Assembly: GCF_016629665.1 (NCBI RefSeq)
Contig: NZ_JAEPRQ010000005.1
Location: forward strand, 1 to 64,000
Direction of reading: 5' to 3'
Source: Paracoccus caeni
GTDB taxonomy: Bacteria > Pseudomonadota > Alphaproteobacteria > Rhodobacterales > Rhodobacteraceae
DNA length: 64,000 nt
In this document: piece after piece, positions 8,866 to 17,930 of the stretch
Numbering within the stretch: position 1 is the stretch's first letter
Layout of the letters: each line of letters starts with the position of its first letter
Notes under the pieces: generated by a model
What the model was told of the DNA's origin: nothing
The model's input: only the letters and a program-made list of their open reading frames with translations
The model's database searches: none
Program-made: the position numbers and the translations under genes

Positions 8866-10706
8866 TCCGCGGCCTCCTGCGTGCCAAGGAAGCCGCCCGA
8901 CTGACGGTTCCAGTAGCGTGCATAAAGCCCGTCCAGCGCCAGCAATTCCTCATGCGTGCCCTGTTCAACGATCTCGCCTGCATCCATGACGATGATCCGG
9001 TCCAGCTCGGCAATGGTGGACAGCCGGTGCGCAATCGCCAGCACCGTCTTGCCCTTCATCGCGCGGGAAAGCGCGGTCTGCACCTGCGCCTCGACTTCGC
9101 TGTCCAGGGCGCTGGTCGCCTCGTCCAGCACCAGAATGGGTGCATCCTTCACGAAAGCGCGGGCCAATGCGATCCGCTGCCGCTGTCCGCCCGACAGCTT
9201 CACCCCCCGCTCGCCCAGATGCGCGTCATAGCCCCGCCGTCCGGTGAAATCGCGCAGGCCAAGAATGAAGTCATGCGCTTCGGCAGCGCGCGCGGCGGCC
9301 TCGATCTGTTCCTGCGTGGCGTCGGGGCTGCCATAGCGGATATTGTCACGGGCCGAGCGGTTGAACATCGCCGTTTCCTGCGTGACCATCGCGATCTGGC
9401 GGCGCAGGCTTTCCTGCGTCACCTCGCGGATGTCCTGCCCGTCGATACGGATGCTGCCCTTTTCAACGTCGTAAAGCCGCAGCAGCAGTGCCACCATTGT
9501 CGATTTCCCCGCACCCGAGGCACCGACGATGCCGATCTTCTCGCCGGGTTTCACATGCAGGTCGATCCCGCGCAGCCCACCTTCGTCGCGGCCATAAGCA
9601 AAGCCCACATGGTCGTAATCGACCCGCCCCTGCACCCGCGACAGCGCGTTGGCGCCGGGCTTGTCGGTCAGCGAATGTGGCGGCGACAGCGTTCGCATGC
9701 CGTCCTCGACCTCGCCGATACTGCCCCACATACCCATCAGGGCCATGCTGACCCATCCGGTCATCTGCGACAGCCGCATCGCAATCGCGCCCGAAGTCGC
9801 CACATCGCCCGGCGTTGCCAGCCCGTCGCGCCACAGGATGATCGAGCCGCCGACAAGGATCACTGGCAGAATGCCCGCGATGATCATCAGCGACGCCCGG
9901 AACGCGCTGCTGATCACGCCGAAATCCAGCGCCCTTTCGCGAAAGCCCGCCATCGCGCTCAGCGCTTCGCGGTCCTCATGCTCGGCATGCGAGAACAGTT
10001 TGACCGTCTTGATATTGGTGATCGTATCGACGACCTGCCCGGTCACCATCGCCCGCGCCGAAGCCCGTGCCCCGGATTTCGAACGGATGCGCGGCAGGAA
10101 GAAGCGGATCAGCCACAGATAGGCCAGCAGCCACAGGATCAGTGCCACCGCGCCCCATCGATCGACGCCGACCAGAAAGGCCACCGAGCCAAGGACCGAG
10201 GCCAGCGCAAAGGCCACCACGTTGACCATCTCGGTCGCGACATCGGTGACGGCGCGGGCGGTCTGCATCTGCTTCTGTGCCAGCCGCCCGGCGAAGTCGT
10301 TGTCGAAGAAGGTGACGGAATGGCCCATGGTCCAGCGATGGATGCGCGACAGGACCAGCGGCATGATGTTCGGGCCGACGATCACGCTGGAGGTCGCGGT
10401 CGAGAAGCCGAAGATGATCGGGCGGATGATCAGGAAGAAGCCGGCGAAGATGGCAACGGCCATGGCGCTGTCGGCCCAGAACGTCTCGGCACTGCCGGAA
10501 GCCACCGCATCGACGACGATGCCCAACAGCACCGCCGCCCCGACATCTGCCGCCCCGCCAAGGGCCGAGGCCACCGCCGCCAGCGTCAGCCCGCCCCACG
10601 CGCCGGACAGGCACCACCGAAAAAACGCCAGAAGCGTATTCGGCGGCGGGCCGTCCGCCGGGCGGAAGGCGTCGATCATGCGGCCAAGACGTTGATGCAG
10701 GCTCAT
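8862..10706 (-). CDS. ABC transporter, fused permease and ATPase (exporter type)
   Basis: 614 residues from the ATG at 10706, which overlaps the CCA-enzyme stop (ATGA). An upstream extension in the same frame lies inside that gene and is rejected. A six-helix ABC exporter membrane domain covers about residues 30-330. The nucleotide-binding domain follows: Walker A GASGAGKST, Q-loop MVTQETAMF, signature LSGGQRQRIALA, Walker B ILVLDEATSALD and H-loop IAHRLS. It would act as a homodimeric or heterodimeric exporter of lipid, peptide or drug-like substrates; none can be assigned. Confidence 0.93.
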   Translation of the reverse strand: MSLHQRLGRMIDAFRPADGPPPNTLLAFFRWCLSGAWGGLTLAAVASALGGAADVGAAVLLGIVVDAVASGSAETFWADSAMAVAIFAGFFLIIRPIIFGFSTATSSVIVGPNIMPLVLSRIHRWTMGHSVTFFDNDFAGRLAQKQMQTARAVTDVATEMVNVVAFALASVLGSVAFLVGVDRWGAVALILWLLAYLWLIRFFLPRIRSKSGARASARAMVTGQVVDTITNIKTVKLFSHAEHEDREALSAMAGFRERALDFGVISSAFRASLMIIAGILPVILVGGSIILWRDGLATPGDVATSGAIAMRLSQMTGWVSMALMGMWGSIGEVEDGMRTLSPPHSLTDKPGANALSRVQGRVDYDHVGFAYGRDEGGLRGIDLHVKPGEKIGIVGASGAGKSTMVALLLRLYDVEKGSIRIDGQDIREVTQESLRRQIAMVTQETAMFNRSARDNIRYGSPDATQEQIEAAARAAEAHDFILGLRDFTGRRGYDAHLGERGVKLSGGQRQRIALARAFVKDAPILVLDEATSALDSEVEAQVQTALSRAMKGKTVLAIAHRLSTIAELDRIIVMDAGEIVEQGTHEELLALDGLYARYWNRQSGGFLGTQEAAE

Positions 10707-11863
10707 TCTTCCTCTCCGGCAAGCAATGCGGCGTCGATCAGCGCCGGTGCGGGGGTCTTGAAGCCGCTTGCGATCCACAGCGCTTCGGCGGCCTGCAATC
10801 CACGCCCGATCGCCTTCCCGGTCAATGGCGGTGACAGATCCCGCGCCGAGATCGGCAAAGGCGACGAGGCCGCATCCGCCAACCGCTCGCGCCAACCTTC
10901 GGGCAGCGCCTCGCCCTGCGCAATGTGGATCAGCGCCAGATCCGTCGCGGTCTCAAGCCCCAGATGATAGCCTGCCGCGTCAAGCCCCGGTTTCGCGGCG
11001 ATGGCGTCGCTCAGCACGGCCTGCGCCTTTGCCTCGCCCCGTGACAGCCGCAGCATCCCGGCAGGATCATCCGCACCAAGCGCGGCCAATCTGCGTGACC
11101 AGTTGGGCGGCGCATCCTCTTCAGCAGCGATCAGCGCCGCAAGATGTGACGGATCGGCGCCAGGCAGGATCTGGACCAGCACCCCGGTCTGGGCCATCAG
11201 TGCAATCGCAGGTGCGGGATTGGGTGCCGACAGCAGTTTGCGCATTTCGGCGCCGATACGCTCTTTCGCGATCCGGTCCAAACCGGGGCGCAGTTCGGCG
11301 CAGGCGGCGATGGCCTCGGGCTGGGCCTCGCGGCCATACCACGCCAAAAAGCGGAAGAAGCGCAGGATGCGCAGGTAATCTTCAACGATCCGCGCCTTGG
11401 GGTCGCCGACGAAACGCAGCCGACCGGCGTGCAGATCGGGGATGCCACCGACCGGGTCGATCACCCGGCCCGTGCGATCCGCGTAAAGCGCGTTCATGGT
11501 GAAATCGCGCCGCGCTGCATCCTCGGCCAGTTCGCCGGAAAAGGCGACGGTGGCGTGGCGGCCATCGGTTTCGACATCGCGGCGGAAGGTGGTGACCTCG
11601 AAGCCAATGCCCTCACTGACGACGGTGACGGTGCCGTGGTCGATGCCGGTCGGAACCGGCTTCAACCGTGCCGCGCGGGCAAGTGCGACCACTTCTTCGG
11701 GATGGGCATCGGTCGCGATGTCGATATCGTCTACCGTGACGCCCAGCAGCGCATTCCTGACCGCCCCGCCGACCAGATAGGCGCGGTGCCCGCCTTGTTC
11801 GATCATGTCCAGAACCGCGATCAAGGCGGGATCGGACAGGATGGTTGCAGGGATCACGGTCAT
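10703..11863 (-). CDS. CCA tRNA nucleotidyltransferase / poly(A) polymerase family
   Basis: 386 residues from the ATG at 11863. A class II nucleotidyltransferase head is clear: YLVGGAVRNALLG, the catalytic DIDIATDAHPEEV (two Asp), RRDFTMNALYAD, and the neck GRLRFVGDPKARIVEDYLR. It adds or repairs the 3'-CCA of tRNAs. The start codon overlaps the Nudix gene stop by four bases and its own stop overlaps the ABC exporter start by four, so translation is likely coupled. The C-terminal body is less conserved, as usual. Confidence 0.93.
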   Translation of the reverse strand: MTVIPATILSDPALIAVLDMIEQGGHRAYLVGGAVRNALLGVTVDDIDIATDAHPEEVVALARAARLKPVPTGIDHGTVTVVSEGIGFEVTTFRRDVETDGRHATVAFSGELAEDAARRDFTMNALYADRTGRVIDPVGGIPDLHAGRLRFVGDPKARIVEDYLRILRFFRFLAWYGREAQPEAIAACAELRPGLDRIAKERIGAEMRKLLSAPNPAPAIALMAQTGVLVQILPGADPSHLAALIAAEEDAPPNWSRRLAALGADDPAGMLRLSRGEAKAQAVLSDAIAAKPGLDAAGYHLGLETATDLALIHIAQGEALPEGWRERLADAASSPLPISARDLSPPLTGKAIGRGLQAAEALWIASGFKTPAPALIDAALLAGEEE

Positions 11864-12453
11864 GCGCGCACCCGTTCGGCCAGTCCCAGCAGCATCCGTG
11901 CCGTTGCGCCCCAGAGATAATAGGGACCATAGGGTGCGATGTAATAGCTGCGCCACTGGCCTCGCCACGGGCGTCGCTCGATCCGGTAGCTGGCGGGATC
12001 GGCGATATGCGAGAAGGGCAGGGTGAAGATTTCGTCAACCTCGCCGGGTTCGCGGCGGGGGGTGAAGGGACCCCGGATCAGACCGACCAGAGGCGAGATC
12101 AGAAAGCCCGTCACCGTGCTGTGCGGTGGCAGATGGCCGATGATCTCGACGGCGTCGGGCTGAAGCCCGACCTCTTCCCAGGCTTCGCGCAATGCGGCAG
12201 CGGTCTCGTCGGCGTCGCCGGGATCAACCTTGCCGCCGGGCAGCGAGATCTGACCCGGATGGTGACGCAGGCCCGAGGCGCGTTTGGTCAGCATCAGCCG
12301 TCCGTCGTCGGGATGGAATGCCGCCAGCACCCCGGCGGGGCGCAATGTCCCCGCCGGCGGTGCAAATTCAGGGTTCAGGTCAAAGTCCGAACTGGCCGTT
12401 GCCGGTTGCGACAGCGCCTTTCGCAAGATGTGTTCAGACCACTCGACCGTCAC
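11860..12453 (-). CDS. Nudix hydrolase, CoA pyrophosphatase (NudL) type
   Basis: 197 residues with a GTG start at 12453, which overlaps the hslO stop as GTGA and has an AGAGAAG site upstream. The longer open frame reaching 12570 lies inside hslO and is not used. The CoA-pyrophosphatase signature LTKRASGLRHHPGQISLPGG runs straight into the Nudix box (EAWEEVGL). Family members cleave CoA or oxidised CoA to 3',5'-ADP and phosphopantetheine. It is the second gene of the five-gene operon. Confidence 0.92.
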   Translation of the reverse strand: MTVEWSEHILRKALSQPATASSDFDLNPEFAPPAGTLRPAGVLAAFHPDDGRLMLTKRASGLRHHPGQISLPGGKVDPGDADETAAALREAWEEVGLQPDAVEIIGHLPPHSTVTGFLISPLVGLIRGPFTPRREPGEVDEIFTLPFSHIADPASYRIERRPWRGQWRSYYIAPYGPYYLWGATARMLLGLAERVRA

Positions 12454-13481
12454 TTCTCTGCCTTGTCCTCGCTGTCCACGGATTCCAGCGGCTTGCCTTC
12501 GGCATCGACCGTCGCCTCGAAACCAAGGCTCTGCGGATCGAATTCGTAATGCGCGCCACAGAACTGGCAATCAGCGGTGACGATGCCGTCGTCGGTCGTC
12601 ATATGCGCGATATCCTTGGCCGAATAGATCGACAGCGTGTCGCGCACCCGGTCCGACGTACAGGAGCAACCGAATTCCACCCGCTGCGTGTCAAAGACCC
12701 GCGGGGTTTCCTCGTGGAACAAACGCAGCAGCAAATCGGTCGGCCCGATCGAAGGACCGATCAGTTCCAGCACCTCGACCGTATCCAGCAGGATATTGGC
12801 ACGGTTCCAGTCCTCGGATTCCGCGCCCTGCAGGATGTCCGCAGCTTCGATCAGACCGCCTTCACCGCTGCCGCCTTTTCCAGCGTCCATCGGCTCACCG
12901 GGAAGCGTTTGCAGCATGACGCCGCCCGCACGCCAATGCCCGGCCTCGCCCGACAGGCGCGAATAGCCGCTGGCAAGCTGGAACCGGGCCGGCAACTGCT
13001 CGGACTGCGCGAAATAGGTCTGCGCACAGGCCGACAGAGAACCGCCGGTAAGCGGGGTGATGCCCTGATAAGGCTGCGTGCCTTCGCCCTGATCGATCAG
13101 GATCGCGAAATAGCCTTCGCCGATCTGGTCGAACGGGGCGCTGTTATCCAGCCGGTCGGCGTCGAAACTGGCCCATGCGCGGATGCGGGCGGGCTTGTCG
13201 TCAGCTTCGGGTGCGTAAAAATCGGCGGCGATCGTGCGGATCGCGCCGCTGCCACGGACCTGCAGGCTCAGCTTCCAGCGCAGTTTCATCGTCGGGCCGA
13301 TCAGCGCCATCAGCAGCGCAAGTTCGGCCACCAACGCACTTACCGGGGCGGGATAGTCGTGGCGCGAGAGGATATGGTCCAGCACGCCATCCAGCCGCGC
13401 GATGCGGCCGCGGATGTTCGAGCGGTCCAATTGGAACGGCAGAACCGTGTCGTCCCAGGCGATCTGGTTGATTTTGCTCAT
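12450..13481 (-). CDS. hslO: Hsp33 redox-regulated chaperone
   Basis: 343 residues from the ATG at 13481 (AAGGAT upstream). The redox switch is intact: Cys272 and Cys274 (GCSCTSDR) and Cys305 and Cys308 (CQFCGAHY), the CXC/CXXC zinc site that forms disulfides on oxidation and activates holdase function. The C-terminus ends in a charged tail about 25 residues longer than in compact homologues. It heads the hslO-nudix-cca-ABC-RNA methyltransferase operon. In the cytoplasm it protects unfolding proteins during oxidative stress. Confidence 0.95.
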   Translation of the reverse strand: MSKINQIAWDDTVLPFQLDRSNIRGRIARLDGVLDHILSRHDYPAPVSALVAELALLMALIGPTMKLRWKLSLQVRGSGAIRTIAADFYAPEADDKPARIRAWASFDADRLDNSAPFDQIGEGYFAILIDQGEGTQPYQGITPLTGGSLSACAQTYFAQSEQLPARFQLASGYSRLSGEAGHWRAGGVMLQTLPGEPMDAGKGGSGEGGLIEAADILQGAESEDWNRANILLDTVEVLELIGPSIGPTDLLLRLFHEETPRVFDTQRVEFGCSCTSDRVRDTLSIYSAKDIAHMTTDDGIVTADCQFCGAHYEFDPQSLGFEATVDAEGKPLESVDSEDKAEK

Positions 13482-13653
13482 GGCATATCCTTGAAGACTC
13501 TTGTGGCCAGCGCAAGGGCGGCCTGTTCCCGCCCAATATAGGGTATTCGCGCGCGATCCCAAGGGGCCAGCCCGGCAGTGCCCGGCTTCCCCCGTCCCGC
13601 TTTCCGCAGTAGAGGGAACGGGTTCAGGGAAAGAGTTGCAGGACGGGGCGACG

Positions 13654-14103
13654 ATGATACCAAGATACGGCAATGCGCCAAGGCCGGGCCTGCACTATCG
13701 TCGCCGACCGGGCGCCTATGCCATTCTGTATCGCGATGGTCGTTTGTTGCTGACCCATCAGGCCCAGCCCGAACCTGAATTTCAGTTGCCGGGCGGCGGT
13801 CTGGACCCCGGCGAGAACGGGATCACGGCGCTGCATCGCGAGGTCTTCGAAGAGACCGGCTGGTCTATCGGAGAGGCGCGGTATCTGGGCTCCTATCGCC
13901 GGTTCTGCTTCATGCCCGATTATGGTTTTCACGCCGAAAAGCTGTGTCAGATCTGGTTGGCCCGTCCGTTGCGCCGGCTGGGCGAGCCGTCGGAGATCCA
14001 TCACCGCGCTGTCTGGATGACCCCGGATCAGGCGGATACGGCGATTGTGGACCCCGGATCGCGCGCCTTTCTGCGGCACGCGCGGTCTTTAAGGGGCTGG
14101 TGA
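13654..14103 (+). CDS. Nudix hydrolase
   Basis: 149 residues from the ATG at 13654. The Nudix box GGGLDPGENGITALHREVFEETGW is complete, with the REVFEETG metal-binding helix. The N-terminal YRRRPGAYAILYRDGRLLLT strand and the C-terminal EIHHRAVWM region are typical of small Nudix proteins of unspecified substrate. It faces away from hslO and converges on the receiver-phosphatase gene 22 bp on. Unlike the Nudix at 11860-12453 it lacks the CoA-pyrophosphatase signature. Confidence 0.88.
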   Translation: MIPRYGNAPRPGLHYRRRPGAYAILYRDGRLLLTHQAQPEPEFQLPGGGLDPGENGITALHREVFEETGWSIGEARYLGSYRRFCFMPDYGFHAEKLCQIWLARPLRRLGEPSEIHHRAVWMTPDQADTAIVDPGSRAFLRHARSLRGW

Positions 14104-14125
14104 CGATACGACGCCTTGCGCCCTG

Positions 14126-15418
14126 TCAGCGTCGCGGGAAAGCGACTTGTTCGCCCGAGCCCTGATATTCGATCAGCAGGGCGGAAATGTCGTCCTGTCT
14201 TTCGCCATTGCAGAATTCCGATACCGACCACGCCATCGATTCAAGGAAGGAATGCCCCGACAGATAGGCGTTCGTGTGCATGATCGCATTCAGCCCCTTA
14301 TCCCCCAAAAGCGTACCGTTACGGTCCTGTGCCTCGACAATGCCATCAGAGCAGAGCAACAGCCGGTCGCCCGGTTCAAGCTGGACCTCGATCTCGTCGA
14401 AGACAGGGTTTTCCATAAGCCCGATCGGCATGCCGCCGATGCCAAGGCTTTCGATCTCTCCTGATTTGCGATGCAGCAGGGGCAGGGGATGACCGGCCAG
14501 AACCATATTCATCCGGCCCGTGACATGGTTCAGTTCGCCGTAAACCATAGTGAAATAGGTATCGGTCCGCATCTCCTCCAGCATCATGTTGTTGAAGAAA
14601 TGCGCCAGCGAGGACGGCGGAGCAGCGGCAGAATTCGTCTGCGCAGCGCGAAGCGCCACGTTCTGTTCGGATGAGCCGGAAAGATGCACGGATAGCTGCG
14701 CCGTCAGCAGCGCCGCCGCGACACCATGGCCGGATACGTCCAGCGCATAGAGGCCGACACGATCCTTGCCGATGGGAAAGAAGCCCACCAGATCGCCACC
14801 GATATGACCGGCTGGACGCAAAAGCACCGACATGTGCATCTGCCCGAACCGCCCGGTCCGTTCGCGGACAAGACCCTGCTGCAGCTTGCGGGCGTCGCGC
14901 ATATCACGCTCCATCGCGTCCTGCGCCTGCCGCAATGTTTGCAGTGTTTCGTTCAGCCGGGCATTGCTGTCGCGCAGTTCGCTTTCGATCCGCAACACCC
15001 GTTCGCCCGCCATCAGGCGGGTCAGAAGCTGGAACGGCGCAATCGGGGTCGTCAGCACATCATTGACGCCGATCTCCAGCACGCGGGCGATTTCGGAATG
15101 CGCTCGCGCATAGGTCATCAGGATGACATAGCCATAGCTTTTGCGGGGCAGATCGCGAAAGGCGAGGTACAGTTCCGGTCCGGTAAGGCCGGGCAAATCC
15201 CAGTCTGCCACTAGAAAATCCGGATCGACGCGACGCGCCATCGACAGGGCTTCTGCCCCGGAATCCGCCTGCAGGACGTTGTAGCCGGATGCGGAAAGCT
15301 GCGACCGGAGAAGGTGACGCCGATCGGCATTGTCATCGACCAGAAGAACCGTCCTGACATTGTCCGGAGCGGTCTTGGTCATGTGGAGCGAGGAGGAGGA
15401 CTGATTCGCGTTTTTCAT
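14126..15418 (-). CDS. Response-regulator receiver fused to PP2C/SpoIIE-type phosphatase
   Basis: 430 residues. Residues 22-145 form a CheY-like receiver (TVLLVDDNADRRHLL, phospho-acceptor Asp in FLVADWDLPGLTG). A coiled-coil linker at about 155-190 precedes a SpoIIE/RsbU-type PPM phosphatase (GGDLVGFFPIGKDRVGLYALDVSGHG, metal Asp in LLLCSDGIVEAQD). Such RsbU-like proteins dephosphorylate an anti-sigma-factor antagonist when the receiver is phosphorylated, controlling a stress or motility partner switch. No partner genes lie nearby, so the output is unknown. It is monocistronic. Confidence 0.92.
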   Translation of the reverse strand: MKNANQSSSSLHMTKTAPDNVRTVLLVDDNADRRHLLRSQLSASGYNVLQADSGAEALSMARRVDPDFLVADWDLPGLTGPELYLAFRDLPRKSYGYVILMTYARAHSEIARVLEIGVNDVLTTPIAPFQLLTRLMAGERVLRIESELRDSNARLNETLQTLRQAQDAMERDMRDARKLQQGLVRERTGRFGQMHMSVLLRPAGHIGGDLVGFFPIGKDRVGLYALDVSGHGVAAALLTAQLSVHLSGSSEQNVALRAAQTNSAAAPPSSLAHFFNNMMLEEMRTDTYFTMVYGELNHVTGRMNMVLAGHPLPLLHRKSGEIESLGIGGMPIGLMENPVFDEIEVQLEPGDRLLLCSDGIVEAQDRNGTLLGDKGLNAIMHTNAYLSGHSFLESMAWSVSEFCNGERQDDISALLIEYQGSGEQVAFPRR

Positions 15419-15498
15419 ACACCCGTCTTACGCCCAGGGCCGTAAATATCGGGTAAATCGCGGCCCGTGACGGGGCCGCGAGATGCGATCAGATAGGG

Positions 15499-16746
15499 TC
15501 AGACCAGAAGTTCGGCCAGCAACTCATCGTTGGTGATGTCGCGATAATCGAAACCGGATTGCTTCATCCGTTGGGTGAAGGTGGTCAGGTTCGAGGGATC
15601 GTTCGTCTCGATCCCGATCAGGATCGAGCCGAAATTCCGCGCCGATTTCTTCAGATATTCGAACCGCGCGATATCGTCATGCGGACCCATCAGCTCCAGC
15701 AGATCGCGCAAAGCTCCGGGGCGTTGCGGAAGGCGCAGGACGAAGTATTTCTTTATCCCGGTAAAGCGCAGCGCGCGTTCCTTCACCTCGGGCAGGCGTT
15801 CGAAATCGAAATTCCCGCCCGAACAGACGCAGACCACGTTCTTGCCTGCCAGATCGCCCAGATCCTCCAGCACATCGACGGCGAGCGCGCCTGCCGGTTC
15901 CAGAACGATCCCCTCGGTGTTCAGCATTTCCAGCATGGTGCGGCAGATACGATCCTCGGGGGCCAGATGCACGTCCGAGGGACGGAAGCGGCGAAGGATT
16001 TCAAACGGCAACGCACCGATCCGGGCGACGGCCGCGCCATCGACGAAATTATCAACCGCGGGCAGGGCGACGGGGGCACCCGTCTCCAACGCGGCCTGAA
16101 GGCTGGCTCCGCCCAAAGGCTCGGCAAAGGCAAAGCGGGTGTCCGGCGAAAGCTCTGCCAGATAGCGGGTCACGCCTGAGGCAAGCCCGCCGCCGCCGAC
16201 CGGCAGCACCACCAAATCCGGCGCGGTGCCAAGCTGTTCAAGCATTTCCAGCGCCACCGTGGCCTGTCCCTCGATCACATCCAATGCGTCGAAGGGCGAC
16301 AGGAAGGTCGCCTCGTGTTGGACCGCAAAAGCCTGCGCGGCGGCGAGGGTCTGGTCGAAATAGTCGCCGGTCAGGACAATCTCGATTGCGTCGCCGCCGA
16401 AAATCTTGGTCTTGTCGATCTTCTGCTTCGGCGTGGTGACCGGCATGAAGATCGTCCCCTTGGCGCCGAAATGGCGGCAGGCATAGGCCACGCCCTGAGC
16501 ATGGTTGCCGGCGCTGGCGCAGACGAAATGCGCGTTGGTCGCGGCACCGGGGTGGACCTGTTTGCGCATGGCGTTGAAAGCGCCGCGCAGCTTGTAGCTG
16601 CGGACGGGGGTCAGATCTTCGCGCTTCAGCCAAATGTTGGCGCCATATTTCGCCGACAGATGGTCGTTGCGCTGCAACGGGGTAGGCTCGAACAGGTCGC
16701 GAAGCGCGGCCTCGGCCTGACGGACGGAGGCGACAAAGTTTTCCAT
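15499..16746 (-). CDS. ilvA: Threonine ammonia-lyase (threonine dehydratase)
   Basis: 415 residues. It is a fold-type II PLP enzyme converting threonine to 2-oxobutanoate, the first step of isoleucine synthesis. The PLP lysine is in VRSYKLRGAFNAM, the glycine loop in PVGGGGLASG, and a Ser-containing motif in CVCSGGNFDF. About 80 C-terminal residues (YFVLRLPQRPGALRDLLEL) form one ACT-like regulatory domain, so isoleucine feedback is plausible. This is the shorter one-ACT form rather than the ~500-residue two-ACT form. Monocistronic. Confidence 0.93.
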   Translation of the reverse strand: MENFVASVRQAEAALRDLFEPTPLQRNDHLSAKYGANIWLKREDLTPVRSYKLRGAFNAMRKQVHPGAATNAHFVCASAGNHAQGVAYACRHFGAKGTIFMPVTTPKQKIDKTKIFGGDAIEIVLTGDYFDQTLAAAQAFAVQHEATFLSPFDALDVIEGQATVALEMLEQLGTAPDLVVLPVGGGGLASGVTRYLAELSPDTRFAFAEPLGGASLQAALETGAPVALPAVDNFVDGAAVARIGALPFEILRRFRPSDVHLAPEDRICRTMLEMLNTEGIVLEPAGALAVDVLEDLGDLAGKNVVCVCSGGNFDFERLPEVKERALRFTGIKKYFVLRLPQRPGALRDLLELMGPHDDIARFEYLKKSARNFGSILIGIETNDPSNLTTFTQRMKQSGFDYRDITNDELLAELLV

Positions 16747-16798
16747 GGGTCAGCCCATGCCGCGAAAGTGCGGCTTTGGCAAGGCCCGCCGCAACGGA

Positions 16799-17563
16799 TC
16801 AGCGCAATGGCCTGCCTTTACCGTAATATCCGTAAAGCGTCGTCACCAGACTGAGTTGGATTATGACGCTGACCATCAGCCAAAGCAGCCGATAGCCCGC
16901 CAGTGCGACCAGCAGCATCTTTGAAGGCAGGTGGTCGGTATCGGGGAAGAGGACACTGAGCAGAATATCTTCGGTCGTGGTCGCAGTTATCCCCGCCACC
17001 ATGACGATGACGGCGATCAGGGCCAGGGTGCCCCGCGCCCCGCTGCCGCGCCGGAAGACTTGTTGCAGATGCTCGCCAATCGCAAGGCCGGGCAGTTGCG
17101 AGAACAGGTAGAGGCTGAGGATCGTCACCACCAGATACACCGCCAGCATATAGGCCGAGGCCCAATACCACCAGCCGGGCATGCCGAAGGGCACGATATG
17201 CGTGGCCAGCGTGCCAGCGAAGAAAAGCAGCGCGCCAAGGATCAGCAGGAAGGGGATGCACATGATCCCATAGCTCAGCATCTCGCGAAAATGCACGGGT
17301 GGGACCCAACCGATCTGTGCGCTCAGCAGGATTTTCCGATGAAAGTTGACCGCGCTCCATAGCAGGCAGAAAGCGCCGATGGCGATCAGCGTGACAATGC
17401 CCAGCTTCGGGGAATAGCCGATAGGATCGGCAGACATCACCATCAGCGTCATCACGAATGCAGCGATCATGATGAAGCATGGCAGCAGGAATATTTTCAG
17501 CGTCTGCAGGAAATCCACAAAGATCTCCAGCACGGCATTCTTTAAAATTCGGAGCGCAAGCAT
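16799..17563 (-). CDS. Multi-pass membrane protein, paralogue A
   Basis: 254 residues, not recognised as a named family. It is mostly hydrophobic with about six membrane segments (around 20-45, 55-75, 95-120, 130-155, 175-200, 220-245). It starts MLALRILK and ends TTLYGYYGKGRPLR; both ends recur in the protein encoded at 17931-18701 (MLALRILK ... [14 protein letters not shown]), along with an N-[FW]-H-R motif near residue 75. The two are therefore a tandem duplicate pair, now strongly diverged. The start at 17563 has only a weak ribosome site. Function unknown. Confidence 0.7.
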   Translation of the reverse strand: MLALRILKNAVLEIFVDFLQTLKIFLLPCFIMIAAFVMTLMVMSADPIGYSPKLGIVTLIAIGAFCLLWSAVNFHRKILLSAQIGWVPPVHFREMLSYGIMCIPFLLILGALLFFAGTLATHIVPFGMPGWWYWASAYMLAVYLVVTILSLYLFSQLPGLAIGEHLQQVFRRGSGARGTLALIAVIVMVAGITATTTEDILLSVLFPDTDHLPSKMLLVALAGYRLLWLMVSVIIQLSLVTTLYGYYGKGRPLR

Positions 17564-17648
17564 CGGTAAATCGCCGTTTTTTCAGGACAATGTCCCGGCT
17601 CAATCTATCGGTGAGGGCGCTGCTGCGCGATAAGAGGATTTTGGCCGA

Positions 17649-17828
17649 TCATGAAACCGCCGATGCTGCACCTTTCGGCGTCACCGATCGATAGATGGCG
17701 ATAAGCAGGATCATACTCGACACGGCGTTGCTGCCCTTAGGGATGCCCAGAAACTCCAACCCCTCGTCAGGAAGCATCGAGCCGTCGCCAAAGAAGTCGA
17801 GCAGTTGCAGCAGCCAGATAAGCGCCAT
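17649..17828 (-). pseudogene. Small membrane ORF or decayed gene between the paralogues
   Basis: A 59-codon frame from ATG 17828 to TGA 17649 has two short hydrophobic stretches (MALIWLLQLLDFF and SSMILLIAIYRSV) and mostly G/C third bases, like real genes here. No ribosome site is seen. The same frame stays coding-like upstream through a TGA at 17844-17846, giving 27 further codons (including DRIIQAVSAGDLVGDAIRQV) back to the stop of the neighbouring membrane gene at 17931-17933. It could be a small gene, or a longer gene broken by one nonsense codon. The rest of the 17564-17930 gap is the upstream region of paralogue A. Confidence 0.35.
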
Positions 17829-17930
17829 CAGGTGCAGGACTTGTCAGGGCTGACGAATGACCTGCCTGATGGCATCCCCGACCAGATCACCGGCGCTGAC
17901 AGCTTGTATGATGCGGTCCTTTGATGCCTG

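Noticed and set aside
10707..10895. N-terminal 63-residue extension of the ABC exporter
   Set aside because: It overlaps the CCA-enzyme gene; the ATG at 10706 in an ATGA overlap matches the pattern of the whole operon and the family's start.
13565..13600. Third copy of the structured element, from its CCCGGCAGTGCCCGG string
   Set aside because: Only a short match; P1, P2, P3 and the conserved core are all absent.
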